Shown here: positions 15,484 to 24,489 of the stretch, piece after piece
Layout: each line of letters starts with the position of its first letter
Position numbering within the stretch: position 1 is the first letter of the stretch
From: Methanosarcinales archaeon
GTDB lineage: Archaea; Halobacteriota; Methanosarcinia; Methanosarcinales; Methanogasteraceae
Direction: 5' to 3'
Assembly: GCA_030672605.1 (NCBI GenBank)
Contig: DAOVGE010000017.1
Location: 1 to 47,960, forward strand
DNA: 47,960 bases
The notes under the pieces: generated by a model
The model's database searches: none
Told to the model about the DNA's origin: nothing
What the model saw: the letters and a program-made list of their open reading frames with translations, nothing else
Position numbers and translations under genes: made by a program

Positions 15484-17643
15484 TCATGAGCACATTTTCG
15501 CCCGGTATATCCGATTCAGTCCCAGATACACGCACTCGAAGTAATCCTCGTCCTCGAACTTGTCCACACCCCTGCCATAGCGCGCACGTTCGGTCGATCC
15601 GATGTAGATGTAACTAACATTATATTGATTCATTAAATCAATTGCGAGTTGCGTACTCTGTGTGTCATAGATTGTGTTCACGTCCTCTGTTCTGGTGCTT
15701 ATCTCACACCAGCCATCCGGCCCGCGCCACATCAATTCATGCCCGCGCCAGCCGATTATAGTCGGAAGACCTGTGAATGCCGAGATTCTTGAATCCGTGG
15801 AGTAGCAGTTCCCTGGCGCCTCCACGATTGCCGGCGTTCCCGCAATTTCCCTGCGAATCCACATAATCGCCGTATAATCTCCCCGATCCGCGCCATCCGC
15901 GCCATCCGATCCATTCAGATACACAATTCCGTTCAGTGTCGGTGGGTTGTGATGAAATCCGATCCGCTCGGATGTGGCAGTGAACGGAAATATGCAGCAG
16001 GACAGTAGGAGTATGCAGAATAGAACCTTCCAGCCAGTTCCAATGGCGCGGCTGATGCGTTTCAGCACGGACTTGATAGGGTATACGCAGTATCCGGATG
16101 CAATCCCCCACATTACCCATATCTGGAGATACAACTTGAAGACGGTATTCATGCGCTCGTTTGGCGCGCCAAGGTTGTCATCGAGGTAGAAGACCTCGCA
16201 GAAGAGGGCGAGCAGCGCGCCGGTTAGTATAAGAATCAGAACGAATAGGCTATTCTCGGTGTTCTCTGCCTCTTCTGTCCTTTCTGTCCTTTCGGTCTCT
16301 TCTGCACTATATCGGAATAAATGGACGCACAGCAAAATCAGCGGAACGATTATGAGCAATGTCTGAAAGATCAGCAGCGAAAGGAGAGTTATCGGGATTA
16401 ACGCAATCACATACTTTCTATCAAAGTTTGGGTGCAGAAACAGGAATGAAAACATCAGGAATAAGAATAGTGCAAATATCTCGACGAAATTGAGGAGTGA
16501 CGTCTGTTGTTGCACGATTCCGATCCCGATTCCGGATGCGCCGGTTCCCTGAAAATCCATGTAGAACGGGGCGTATAGGAGGATGCTCAGAATCGAAACG
16601 ACCATGATCGGCATCAGTGCGTCTCTGATGCGAGCAGCGCGGCATTGCCGGATCAGAACCGCAATTGCGAAGAGAAACAGGTATGCTGGATAATCCCACG
16701 CATTGATCAGAAATAATGCGCCGATTGCCAGCGCGAGGAGGATCATTTCGGCGGCAGTCTCCCGATTTCCGGGTCTGTGTTTGCATTTGCAGGTATTCAA
16801 GATCAGCGTCAACGCAAGTAACTGGAACGGAATTGAGATGACATGCGGGTGCAGGTCTCCGAAGATGAAACTGAAGTACGGAAATTCGTTGATCGTATTG
16901 GGTATGATCCTTGTTGACGCCCAGCACCCGAACAGATGCGTGTGGCTGGCTGTGGGTAGGTGCAGGAGACCACCTGCCAGATTAAAGACGATGTATGGGT
17001 TTGCGATGAATACGACGAAGATCGTTGTCCACATCCCATATCCAACCTTCTTTGTTAGATTGTATCCGATTCCAAAGGCTGCGCTTGCTGCGAGCGCCGA
17101 GAATGTGACCAGCCCGAGATTGTACGCGATGGTTGAGGGCACACCTGAGAGTTTGCTCAACGTGGCAACGATCAGATATCCAAAATAATAATAAAAATTC
17201 AGCAATCCTCCGGCAAACCATGGATCATGCGGTGGAAAGTGGCTGCTGCGCATAACCGCATTCAGAAATGCAAAATCCATGTATTTCTCTCCAAAATCGG
17301 TGATCTCCGGGTTGTGCGCTCGTATCACAAGAAAAATCATGAAGACTGTCAAGAACAGAACTTCGTTTCTGATGATGATCTCTTTTTTGACGCGCGGCAT
17401 GTTTTTGATGCAGAGCAACGACGCAACCATGATTGCTGCCACGGCTATCAGAATTGCACTCCTGTTAAAGGATAGGGGGTATGAAAGGATCCATGTAAGG
17501 TATGTCAGTAGCAGTAGCCCGACGACCTTTGAGATGCAATAACCGTGATCAGCGAGGTTTTTGCAGACCATCGAGACGATGGGGAACGTTATTATGCCGA
17601 TTACAAGCACAAGCACGTACCAGACCACTGTCTCGATTACCAT
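15484..17643 (-). CDS. DUF2298 (YYY motif) multi-spanning membrane protein
   Basis: This 719-residue protein has about a dozen or more hydrophobic segments and the diagnostic region EKYMDFAFLNAVM, PPHDPWFAGG and NFYYYFGY (the YYY motif) at about 115-160. It matches the DUF2298/Chlor_Arch_YYY family of archaea and Chloroflexi. The layout resembles glycosyltransferase C membrane proteins (family 39 type), with a soluble C-terminal domain at about 590-719. A role in surface glycosylation is plausible but unproven. Its start at 17643 is 36 bases from the divergent small membrane protein gene. Confidence 0.85.
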   Translation of the reverse strand: MVIETVVWYVLVLVIGIITFPIVSMVCKNLADHGYCISKVVGLLLLTYLTWILSYPLSFNRSAILIAVAAIMVASLLCIKNMPRVKKEIIIRNEVLFLTVFMIFLVIRAHNPEITDFGEKYMDFAFLNAVMRSSHFPPHDPWFAGGLLNFYYYFGYLIVATLSKLSGVPSTIAYNLGLVTFSALAASAAFGIGYNLTKKVGYGMWTTIFVVFIANPYIVFNLAGGLLHLPTASHTHLFGCWASTRIIPNTINEFPYFSFIFGDLHPHVISIPFQLLALTLILNTCKCKHRPGNRETAAEMILLALAIGALFLINAWDYPAYLFLFAIAVLIRQCRAARIRDALMPIMVVSILSILLYAPFYMDFQGTGASGIGIGIVQQQTSLLNFVEIFALFLFLMFSFLFLHPNFDRKYVIALIPITLLSLLIFQTLLIIVPLILLCVHLFRYSAEETERTERTEEAENTENSLFVLILILTGALLALFCEVFYLDDNLGAPNERMNTVFKLYLQIWVMWGIASGYCVYPIKSVLKRISRAIGTGWKVLFCILLLSCCIFPFTATSERIGFHHNPPTLNGIVYLNGSDGADGADRGDYTAIMWIRREIAGTPAIVEAPGNCYSTDSRISAFTGLPTIIGWRGHELMWRGPDGWCEISTRTEDVNTIYDTQSTQLAIDLMNQYNVSYIYIGSTERARYGRGVDKFEDEDYFECVYLGLNRIYRAKMCS

Positions 17644-17646
17644 GTG

Positions 17647-17657
17647 ATATTATATGG
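17647..17657 (+). promoter_or_regulatory. TATA box for the 96-residue membrane protein gene
   Basis: ATATTATATGG is centred about 27 bases before ATG 17679, which favours that start and a leaderless transcript. Confidence 0.45.
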
Positions 17658-17678
17658 CATAGAGGTTAATAGCATTTC

Positions 17679-17969
17679 ATGGCTGGTACTGCGGCTATCA
17701 ATTCGATGGATATGGAGTTGGCAATACGGCTCATAATCGAATTGTTCTGGATATATGCATGCATCTACGCAGTCCGATCAACGAAACTGATCTACTGGAA
17801 GCAGTGCTGGTACATAATCTTAGCCGGCTGTTTGATCCACGCCATGTATATAATGGTCGCGCTTGCCGTAGACACCCCTTACGCAGGCGCAATCAGAAAC
17901 GTCGGGATGGCGGTCGTTGCCATCGGGATTATGATGCTTGCGCGAAGGATGAAAGCGATCATGGGGTAG
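17679..17969 (+). CDS. Small three-helix membrane protein, uncharacterised
   Basis: The 96 residues contain three hydrophobic helices: IIELFWIYACIYAV, YIILAGCLIHAMYIMVALAV and NVGMAVVAIGIMMLA. The protein ends with a basic ARRMKAIMG. No family is recognised. The layout recalls small archaeal membrane sensors, but no catalytic residues are visible. ATG 17679 is supported by the TATA position; an internal ATG at 17706 is an alternative. It is divergent from the DUF2298 gene and convergent with the wHTH gene. Confidence 0.6.
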   Translation: MAGTAAINSMDMELAIRLIIELFWIYACIYAVRSTKLIYWKQCWYIILAGCLIHAMYIMVALAVDTPYAGAIRNVGMAVVAIGIMMLARRMKAIMG

Positions 17970-17977
17970 ACGTACAC

Positions 17978-18265
17978 TCAATCATCAGGGAGTAACTTTG
18001 ACAGTTCATCGTATGTATCAAGCAAAAATATGGTCAGTGGCTTCTCCTCGTCCAGTGTGAAGGTACGAATCTGTTTTCCCACCTTCTTTTCGGTGATGAT
18101 CTCGATTGCGAGCAGTGGTTCGATCACTCTTGAGACACTCGAATGCGAAAGCCCGGTCTCCTCTGCGATTCCTGAGAGGTACGTGAATGTGCCTCTGTTC
18201 TTTATAAGATTCTCCAGAACGATCATCTGCGCCGTTCTCCCGAATACTTTTTCAAGCGCGCTCAT
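17978..18265 (-). CDS. Winged-helix (MarR/ArsR-like) transcriptional regulator
   Basis: The core, MSALEKVFGRTAQMIVLENLIKNRG then TYLSGIAEETGLSHSSVSRVIEPLL, is a DNA-binding winged helix (95 residues from ATG 18265). A wing and a short C-terminal helix rich in Asp/Glu follow. The open frame extends to 18373, but a TATA box (18286-18295) lies inside that extension about 25 bases from ATG 18265, so the short form is preferred. It is divergent from the acetyl-CoA synthetase gene and could regulate it (inference). Confidence 0.75.
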   Translation of the reverse strand: MSALEKVFGRTAQMIVLENLIKNRGTFTYLSGIAEETGLSHSSVSRVIEPLLAIEIITEKKVGKQIRTFTLDEEKPLTIFLLDTYDELSKLLPDD

Positions 18266-18285
18266 ATATTCATGTATGAGCACAT

Positions 18286-18295
18286 TATTTATAAA
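18286..18295 (-). promoter_or_regulatory. TATA box of the winged-helix regulator
   Basis: On the minus strand TTTATAAAT is centred about 25 bases before ATG 18265. This position decides the start and suggests a leaderless message. Confidence 0.45.
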
Positions 18296-18439
18296 ATTAT
18301 CCGCTTTTGGGTTTGATGAGGCTGTGTTACGGCGTGTCTTTTGATCAATCGGCGTGCGGGATGACTGTCCCACGGGAAACCAATAAGCCGGATGGCAGAT
18401 ATTGCTGGTATGCCCCTATAAAAGCGGTGAGTGAATAAA

Positions 18440-20164
18440 ATGGAACAGATTATCAAAAAACCGGCGAATATCGTCCCGCGCCCGAACCTGCGAGACTACG
18501 ACGAGACGTCAGAGACATTTGAATGGGAGGGCGCGTATGACCGAGTCGAATGGTTCAACGGCAAGCTGAATGCGGCGTACAACGCAGTGGATCGGCATGC
18601 CCGATCACAGCGGAGGGACAAGGTCGCTTTATACTGGGAGGGCGCAGGCAGGGGTGAGAAATACACTTTTCTCGAAATGTCCCGCCTTTCGAACAGGTTT
18701 GCGAACGTATTAACAGACCTTGGAATCGAGAAGCATGATCGCGTATTCATCTTCCTGCCGCGGATTCCGGAGACCTATATCAGCTTTCTCGGAATCCTGA
18801 AGACCGGCGCGATCGCTGGCACCATGTTCTCGGCATTCGGACCAGAGGGACTGTACGACCGCCTGCGCGACAGCGGCGCGCGATACCTGATCACCAATTC
18901 GAGCCTCAAGGAACGGGTGTACCAGATAAAAGACGATCTCGTCGACCTTGAACGACTGATCATCGTCGATTGCGACGATTGCGCCGGTGTTGCAGACGAT
19001 GAGGTTAGTTACACGGAAGCGATGAAAAACGCGTCCGAGACGTTTGATACTGTGCAGATGCTACCGGACGATCCCGCGTTCATGCTATACACGTCCGGAA
19101 CCACTGGAAAGCCGAAGGGCGTGGTTCACAGACACCTTGCGATCGTGCAGCAGCACGTAACAACCGAATGGGTGCTGGACCTGCACGAGGAGGACATCTA
19201 CTGGTGCACGGCAGACCCTGGCTGGGTTACAGGCATCTCCTACGGGCTGCTCGGTCCGTTTTCATGCGGCGCGTCGGTTGTGGTTCACGACGGCAGATTT
19301 GATCCGGAGGTCTGGTACTCAGTGATTGAGAAGTATCGGGTGAACGTCTGGTACAGCGCGCCCACCGCATTCAGGCTGCTTGCGCAAGCCCCTGACGCGC
19401 ACAAGAGCCATGACTTAAGCAGCCTCCGGCACATCTGCAGCGTCGGCGAGCCTTTGAATTCCGAGATTGTGCACTGGGGCGTAAGAACATTCGGGCTACC
19501 GATTCATGACAACTTCTGGCAGACAGAGACAGGCGGCATCCTGATCGCCAATTATCCGTCGCTTCCGATAAAGCCCGGCTGGATGGGAAAGCCGATACCC
19601 GGAATAAAAGCAGCAATCGTTGATGACTCCGGATGTGAGGTTGCTCGCGGTGTCGAGGGAAATCTTGCGCTCGTTGCGGATTTTCCATCGCTGATGCTCA
19701 CAATCTGGAAGAACCCTGCAAAGTACCGGGAGTATTTCTCAGGCGGCTGGTATCTCACAGGCGATCGGGCTGTGCAGCACGAGGATGGCTACTTCCTCTT
19801 CATCGGAAGAGCGGATGATGTGATCAACACATCAGGCGAGCGGGTGGGACCGTTTGAGGTTGAATCCGCGCTGATCGAGCATCCGGCAATCGTTGAGGCT
19901 GGCGTCATCGGAAAGCCTGACCCCCTGCGCGGCGAGATCATCAAGGCGTTTGTCGTACTTGCGCCAGGTTACGAGCCGTCTGACGAGCTAGCGTCTGATG
20001 TGAAACGGTTTGTGAAGACGAGGCTTGCGGGGCACGCATATCCGCGCGAGTTCGAGATCGTGGATACGCTACCAAAGACCCGGAGCGGAAAGATCGTGCG
20101 GAGGATGCTTCGGGCAAAGGAACTCGGGCTTCCGATCGGGGACGTCTCGACGCTGGAGGAGTGA
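18440..20164 (+). CDS. acsA: AMP-forming acetyl/acyl-CoA synthetase
   Basis: The enzyme activates acetate (or a short acyl acid) with ATP and CoA through an acyl-adenylate. The 574 residues carry the AMP-binding P-loop YTSGTTGKPKGVVH, the A5-type region FWQTETGG, YLTGDRA, and the C-terminal PKTRSGKIVRRMLR with the catalytic and acetylatable lysine. It is shorter than the common 620-650-residue Acs, so the acyl preference (acetate versus propionate) is not certain. I start at ATG 18440, nine bases after GGTGA; the frame opens with GTG 18431. A TATAAAAG at 18417-18424 is too close to be this gene's box. Confidence 0.85.
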   Translation: MEQIIKKPANIVPRPNLRDYDETSETFEWEGAYDRVEWFNGKLNAAYNAVDRHARSQRRDKVALYWEGAGRGEKYTFLEMSRLSNRFANVLTDLGIEKHDRVFIFLPRIPETYISFLGILKTGAIAGTMFSAFGPEGLYDRLRDSGARYLITNSSLKERVYQIKDDLVDLERLIIVDCDDCAGVADDEVSYTEAMKNASETFDTVQMLPDDPAFMLYTSGTTGKPKGVVHRHLAIVQQHVTTEWVLDLHEEDIYWCTADPGWVTGISYGLLGPFSCGASVVVHDGRFDPEVWYSVIEKYRVNVWYSAPTAFRLLAQAPDAHKSHDLSSLRHICSVGEPLNSEIVHWGVRTFGLPIHDNFWQTETGGILIANYPSLPIKPGWMGKPIPGIKAAIVDDSGCEVARGVEGNLALVADFPSLMLTIWKNPAKYREYFSGGWYLTGDRAVQHEDGYFLFIGRADDVINTSGERVGPFEVESALIEHPAIVEAGVIGKPDPLRGEIIKAFVVLAPGYEPSDELASDVKRFVKTRLAGHAYPREFEIVDTLPKTRSGKIVRRMLRAKELGLPIGDVSTLEE

Positions 20165-20201
20165 GGGAGAGGGTGCTGCAGCAGAGGATACTTGAGAATT
20201 G

Positions 20202-20368
20202 CTGATTCTGATGGATTCTGTGGTTTCCAACCTTTGCGCCCTTGCGCCCTCGCGTCTTTGCGTTTCTCTGATTTAACGCAGAGACGCAAAGACGCAGGAG
20301 TGGCGCCCGCGATTGCTGCAACACGAGGGTGGGCTACTGCTATCGACCACAGAAAACGGCAGAACCAG
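20202..20368 (+). mobile_element. MITE-like element, copy A (167 bp)
   Basis: It starts CTGATTCTGATGGATTCTG and ends CGGCAGAACCAG, with imperfect inverted ends. It is flanked by a perfect 8-bp duplication GAGAATTG (20194-20201 and 20369-20376). The interior is a TTGCGTC-unit palindrome. No transposase is encoded. The rest of 20165-20564 has no gene. Confidence 0.8.
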
Positions 20369-20564
20369 GAGAATTGCATCGGTTGGTTGAAACCGATGGT
20401 TGCGCGCTTCTGCCGATCGGTGGCTTATGTGGCACGCGTGTTCTTGCGCGGGATTTTGAGCCGCGACAGTCGTTGCCAATCCCTGCCATCCCACGCAATT
20501 AATATGCGATGACGTCAGATGTGCGGTTGTGCGCAATGTACGAGAATGAAAGGAGTTATTCAGA

Positions 20565-20795
20565 ATGGTGATTGGAGTTACTATGATCAACGTGGTGCCA
20601 GGGCAGGAGAAGGCAACATATAGCGAATTGTGCGATATTGACGGAGTCAAGGAAGTATATCACGTATTCGGTGAGTACGACTTTGTGGCAGTGATCGATG
20701 TGCAGGGGTTGAGCGCGCTCAACAAACTGGTCGATCACATCCGGGAAAACAAGAGCGTGACAGCAACCAAGACCGTGGTCGGAGCTGAGCTGTAG
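20565..20795 (+). CDS. Stand-alone Lrp/AsnC ligand-binding (RAM) domain protein
   Basis: The 76 residues (MVIGVTMINVVPGQEKATY... YHVFGEYDFVAVIDVQ... TATKTVVGAEL) match the alpha/beta RAM domain of Lrp/AsnC regulators without the helix-turn-helix. Such proteins bind amino acids or partner with full Lrp proteins, possibly the one at 11.4 kb. AAAGGAG eight bases before the ATG gives a clear start. It stands alone between MITE copies. Confidence 0.88.
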   Translation: MVIGVTMINVVPGQEKATYSELCDIDGVKEVYHVFGEYDFVAVIDVQGLSALNKLVDHIRENKSVTATKTVVGAEL

Positions 20796-20836
20796 GTTAT
20801 ATCCTGTCTGGTATGTGTTTAGCTGAGGCGAAAAAC

Positions 20837-21011
20837 CTGGTTCTGACGTTTTCTGTGGTCGCTAACGGTAGCTCCCTCGCGTATGCAAAAAAACGCGGGC
20901 GCATCGCCCCCAACTTTGCGCCTTTGTGACCTTGCGTTAGATCAGATGAACGCAAAGACGCGATGACGCAAGGGCGCAAAGATTGGAAACCACAGAATCC
21001 ATCAGAATCAG
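20837..21011 (-). mobile_element. MITE-like element, copy B (175 bp)
   Basis: The element lies in reverse orientation, CTGGTTCTGACG... to ...CATCAGAATCAG. A 7-bp duplication GAAAAAC is seen at 20830-20836 and 21012-21018. The interior carries TTGCGTT and CGCAAAG units. Confidence 0.78.
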
Positions 21012-21020
21012 GAAAAACCC

Positions 21021-21104
21021 GCGAGATTAACACAGAAATCTTGTGGGGATGGCTGCGCCGCTGCTTCGCAGACTGTGTAACCTTGTGGTTAGCTAAACAT
21101 GTAC
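21021..21104 (-). repeat. GTAC-ended repeat fragment
   Basis: Read on the minus strand it begins GTACATG, continues CCACAAGGTTACACAGTCTG, and ends GATTTCTGTGTTAATC. It includes the same 25-base spacer as the copy at 30227 and shares the hairpin core of the copies at 29.3 and 33.8 kb. Confidence 0.6.
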
Positions 21105-21156
21105 CCTACCCGTATCTCACTTTTTGGTTCACTGAAAAGAAGCAAGGATGCGGAAA

Positions 21157-21245
21157 CGCCCGGACCGGGATTCGAACCCGGGGCGGAGCCTTTCTGCCTG
21201 TGTTAGTCGACAGGGCTCCATGCTAGGCCTCTACACTATCCGGAC
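21157..21245 (-). tRNA. tRNA-Asp (GTC) with a 16-nt intron
   Basis: Read on the minus strand, the acceptor stem GTCCGGA/TCCGGGC pairs with one G-U. The T arm is CCGGG-TTCGAAT-CCCGG and the anticodon stem GAGCC/GGCTC. The anticodon loop begins CTGTCG, giving anticodon GTC (positions 34-36). A 16-base intron (21192-21207) follows position 37. The precursor forms a bulge-helix-bulge: central helix CTGT/GCAG, 5' bulge CGA, 3' bulge AAA. The discriminator is G, typical of Asp. CCA is not encoded. Confidence 0.88.
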
Positions 21246-21322
21246 AATCGTTGGTAGGACAAGAGATGGATTAGCTGTCGATATCATTTAAACCTTTTGC
21301 ATCTGGCTTTCCGGAACTTCTG

Positions 21323-22849
21323 TCACTGCCACCCGTAGACCTCAACGACATCGTTATTGTTCGCCGCCACATAGCAGGTCAGGTTGCCTGTTATGTACTC
21401 TCTTATGCTGGGTCTCAGCTTGTACCACCCCGTCGCATCCACGATGACCCAGCCCCGGTCATGCTCACCCACCACTTTCTTGAACGTCTCAACATCGGTT
21501 ATCGCGGTGGCGTTGGTGTATCTCTCCCTCATGGTGCCTCTGACAAGCGAGTTCTCCATCCCTTTTCCCACCATATTGAACGCCAGCCAGTAATCGCTCT
21601 TTCCGAGATAAAACTGGGTAGGCGGAGTCCACGCTGATACGATTGCATCATCGGGGTTCATATTATCCGCAACATATCTGTATGAAGTCCTGAAATCTGG
21701 CTGGGGTGCATTGGAACCAAGGTCGTATCGTTCCTTCGGCATGACGGTGAATGCTGGCGAGATAAACATCGCAGAGAGCAGCATGAGTGCAACAATCACG
21801 TTTACGATCGTCCCATCTGAATCACGGGAATCCTTTCGGGTCTGGCTGTCCGCGCTTCTGAGGGCGCTTCTTGAGTATTCGATTACAAAATCAAGGAAAT
21901 ATCCTATGAGAATGAAGAGTATCGGGATCACAAAGTAGAGATATCTGGTTCCAAGGAGAAGGACGTGATAGAATATGAAATAGAGCGGGATTATGAGTGC
22001 GGCTATCAGAAGCAAACCCTTCCTCCAGTCCCGGTTCATAAGCACGGTTCCGCCCGGAACTGCAACAAACAGGAAGAACCCCAGATCTTTCTTCAGAAAA
22101 TAGATATATGTGTCATAATAATCAATCTCCGTCTGGAGCGCCATAGATATGATCCCCTTATGGTACGCAAATCCGGAGATAACCGAAAACACGAGCACAA
22201 AGAGGGCAGCGGCTTTAATATTCACCCCCCTCAGCGATCCAAGACTCCACTCCCACTCCTGGAGTGTAGAGATTACAAGGTACAGCACAAAGACCGGTAT
22301 CAACGCATAAGCGAATACATGACTCAGTATTGCGCCTTCAACCGATAAAGTCAGCAATGCAAGAGATTTTATGCTTTTATTTCTGGTAAACTCGTAAAAC
22401 AGGTATAATGACAGGATATAGAAGAACTGTAGTTGCTGATACATTCTCGCCTGCCTCGACCACGCAATCTCCCAGACCGAGAATGCGACCAGGACTGCTG
22501 CAATGATTCCGATCCGGCTGTTTCCCCACCGGGATCCGATGAGATATACCAGCGGTATCGTCAGCGTTCCGAAGATCACGCTTGGGATGCGTGCTGCTGA
22601 CTCGGTTACGCCAAATATCGTAAAAGATAGCGCTATCAGTGCGGTGTTGAGTATCCCGCGTGTGTACGCCACGCCTGAGCGGAAGACTGCGGTTCCCGTA
22701 TCCAGAATCGCGGTTGCCGCAATCGAACTGATCGCCTCGTCGATCCAGAATGACTGGGAACCGAGATCATACATCCTCAGAATGAAGCCGGATGCCGTCA
22801 AAAGAACCACGATTAGCCATGGATACTTCTCTTTTGCAATCGGAGTCAT
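21323..22849 (-). CDS. Membrane glycosyltransferase, GT39/ArnT-like
   Basis: From ATG 22849 the protein has 508 residues. It has an N-terminal transmembrane helix, then FWIDEAISS (an acidic motif in the first external loop that is typical of lipid-phosphate sugar transferases), then VTESAARIPSVIFGTLTIPLVYLIG and about ten helices. A C-terminal soluble domain of about 130 residues carries WVIVDATGWYKLRPS. It probably moves a sugar from a polyprenyl-phosphate donor to protein or lipid outside the membrane. The frame to 22888 extends beyond family support. It is divergent from proS. Confidence 0.75.
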   Translation of the reverse strand: MTPIAKEKYPWLIVVLLTASGFILRMYDLGSQSFWIDEAISSIAATAILDTGTAVFRSGVAYTRGILNTALIALSFTIFGVTESAARIPSVIFGTLTIPLVYLIGSRWGNSRIGIIAAVLVAFSVWEIAWSRQARMYQQLQFFYILSLYLFYEFTRNKSIKSLALLTLSVEGAILSHVFAYALIPVFVLYLVISTLQEWEWSLGSLRGVNIKAAALFVLVFSVISGFAYHKGIISMALQTEIDYYDTYIYFLKKDLGFFLFVAVPGGTVLMNRDWRKGLLLIAALIIPLYFIFYHVLLLGTRYLYFVIPILFILIGYFLDFVIEYSRSALRSADSQTRKDSRDSDGTIVNVIVALMLLSAMFISPAFTVMPKERYDLGSNAPQPDFRTSYRYVADNMNPDDAIVSAWTPPTQFYLGKSDYWLAFNMVGKGMENSLVRGTMRERYTNATAITDVETFKKVVGEHDRGWVIVDATGWYKLRPSIREYITGNLTCYVAANNNDVVEVYGWQ

Positions 22850-22962
22850 CGAACCTCGCTCACAGCATAAATATGTCCCTTGTGGCACATAACTGTTAGC
22901 TCATCCCACATCCTGTTCCGCACCCCCACAAGGTTTATGTCCATACCATTCAATTTCAGTTC

Positions 22963-24444
22963 ATGAAAAAGAATGTGCAGCAGCCACAACTTCCTCCGAA
23001 GGCTGAGTTCAGTGCGTGGTATCACGAACTGCTTGCTGCTGCAGGGATCATGGATGTCAGGTATCCGGTAAAAGGTCTCTATGTGTGGCCCCCCTTCGGT
23101 TTTGGGCTGCGCAACAAGATCTATTCGATCATCCGGGAACTTCTTAACAGAGATGGTCATGAAGAGGTTTTGTTTCCGCTTTTAATTCCTGAAAATGAGT
23201 TTATGAAGGAAGCGGAGCACATAAAGGGGTTTGAGGACGAGGTTTATTGGGTCACGCACGGCGGCACCACTCCGCTGGAGATGAAACTCGCGCTCAGACC
23301 AACAAGCGAGACTGCAATCTACCCGATGTACAAACTCTGGGTTCGCTCGCATGCAGACCTGCCTATGAAGCTGTATCAGGTTGTGAACACCTTCAGATAC
23401 GAGACCAAACATACCCGCCCGCTCATCCGCCTGCGTGAGATCACGTCGTTTAAGGAGGCGCATACCGTGCACACCGACTGGGATGATGCTGCAAAGCATG
23501 TGGACCGGGCAATTGAGATTTATCAGGAGTTTTACAGGCGACTCGCAGTCCCGACCATCGTTTCGAAGCGTCCTGACTGGGATAAGTTCCCTGGCGCGGA
23601 TTATACGCTCGCGGTCGATACTCTGATGCCTGATGGCAGGGTTCTGCAGATCGGAACAGCACACCACCTCGCAGACAAATTCGCAAAGACGTTCGAGATC
23701 ACCTATGAGGATATAAACGGCGAGCAGGTCTACGCGCACCAGACCTGCTACGGGATCTCGGAGCGATCAGTTGCAGCCACAATCAGCATACACGGCGATG
23801 ATCGCGGGCTTGTGCTGCCGCCGGAGATCGCACCGGTCCAGGTGGTGATAATTCCGGTTCTCTTTGGCGAGCCCGATGTGAATGAAAAGGTGCTCGATTC
23901 TTGCAGGTCTCTTCGTGACGCGCTTGTGGACGCGCACGGAATACGTTCGAGAATTGATGATGGTGACGAGCGACCCGGCGCCAAATACTACAGATGGGAA
24001 CTACGAGGCGTTCCGATAAGAATCGAGATTGGTCCGAGAGACCTTGCACAGAACTCTGCCATGCTGGTTCGCAGAGACACATCCGAGAAGCGATCAATTC
24101 TGATCGAAGAGGTCGCACGCGAGGTTGCGGATTGCATGGATGCGATGCGTACTGATATGTATCGTGCTGCATCGCAGGAACTCAATTCAAGAATATTTGA
24201 TTGCGAGACACTGGATGAGGTGAAAGAGAAGAGTGCGCACGGGATTGCGCGCATCTCATGGTGTCTCGATCGCAACTGTGGACTCGAGATGGAAGATATA
24301 ACCGGTATTCACCTACTCGGAATTCCTACCGGCTCACAGCAATCGACATCCGCAGGACCTGGACCGGGGCAAGTATCCGAACAAGGACGGTGTCCGATCT
24401 GCGGAAGAGAGGGCACAGCGGTGCTGATGGCTCGGACATATTAA
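22963..24444 (+). CDS. proS: Prolyl-tRNA synthetase, archaeal/eukaryotic type
   Basis: ProS is a class II enzyme that charges tRNA-Pro. The 493 residues begin AEFSAWYHELLAAAGIMD and continue LYVWPPFGFGLRNKIY, LRPTSETAIYPMYKLWVRSH (motif 2 region) and RLREITSFKEAHTVH. A C-terminal domain with CPICGREGTAVLMARTY follows; its terminal Tyr and Cys pair are typical of the archaeal type. The length is normal. The start at ATG 22963 is clear. It is followed after 45 bases by the Csl4 gene, an information-processing pair. Confidence 0.95.
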   Translation: MKKNVQQPQLPPKAEFSAWYHELLAAAGIMDVRYPVKGLYVWPPFGFGLRNKIYSIIRELLNRDGHEEVLFPLLIPENEFMKEAEHIKGFEDEVYWVTHGGTTPLEMKLALRPTSETAIYPMYKLWVRSHADLPMKLYQVVNTFRYETKHTRPLIRLREITSFKEAHTVHTDWDDAAKHVDRAIEIYQEFYRRLAVPTIVSKRPDWDKFPGADYTLAVDTLMPDGRVLQIGTAHHLADKFAKTFEITYEDINGEQVYAHQTCYGISERSVAATISIHGDDRGLVLPPEIAPVQVVIIPVLFGEPDVNEKVLDSCRSLRDALVDAHGIRSRIDDGDERPGAKYYRWELRGVPIRIEIGPRDLAQNSAMLVRRDTSEKRSILIEEVAREVADCMDAMRTDMYRAASQELNSRIFDCETLDEVKEKSAHGIARISWCLDRNCGLEMEDITGIHLLGIPTGSQQSTSAGPGPGQVSEQGRCPICGREGTAVLMARTY

Positions 24445-24489
24445 CAGTAATATTAACAGTAACGAATAAAGTGAGGGATTCATATCAGA

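Noticed and set aside
18417..18424. TATAAAAG as the promoter of the acetyl-CoA synthetase gene
   Set aside because: It would place the transcript start after ATG 18440, and the GGTGA site before that ATG argues for a leadered message.
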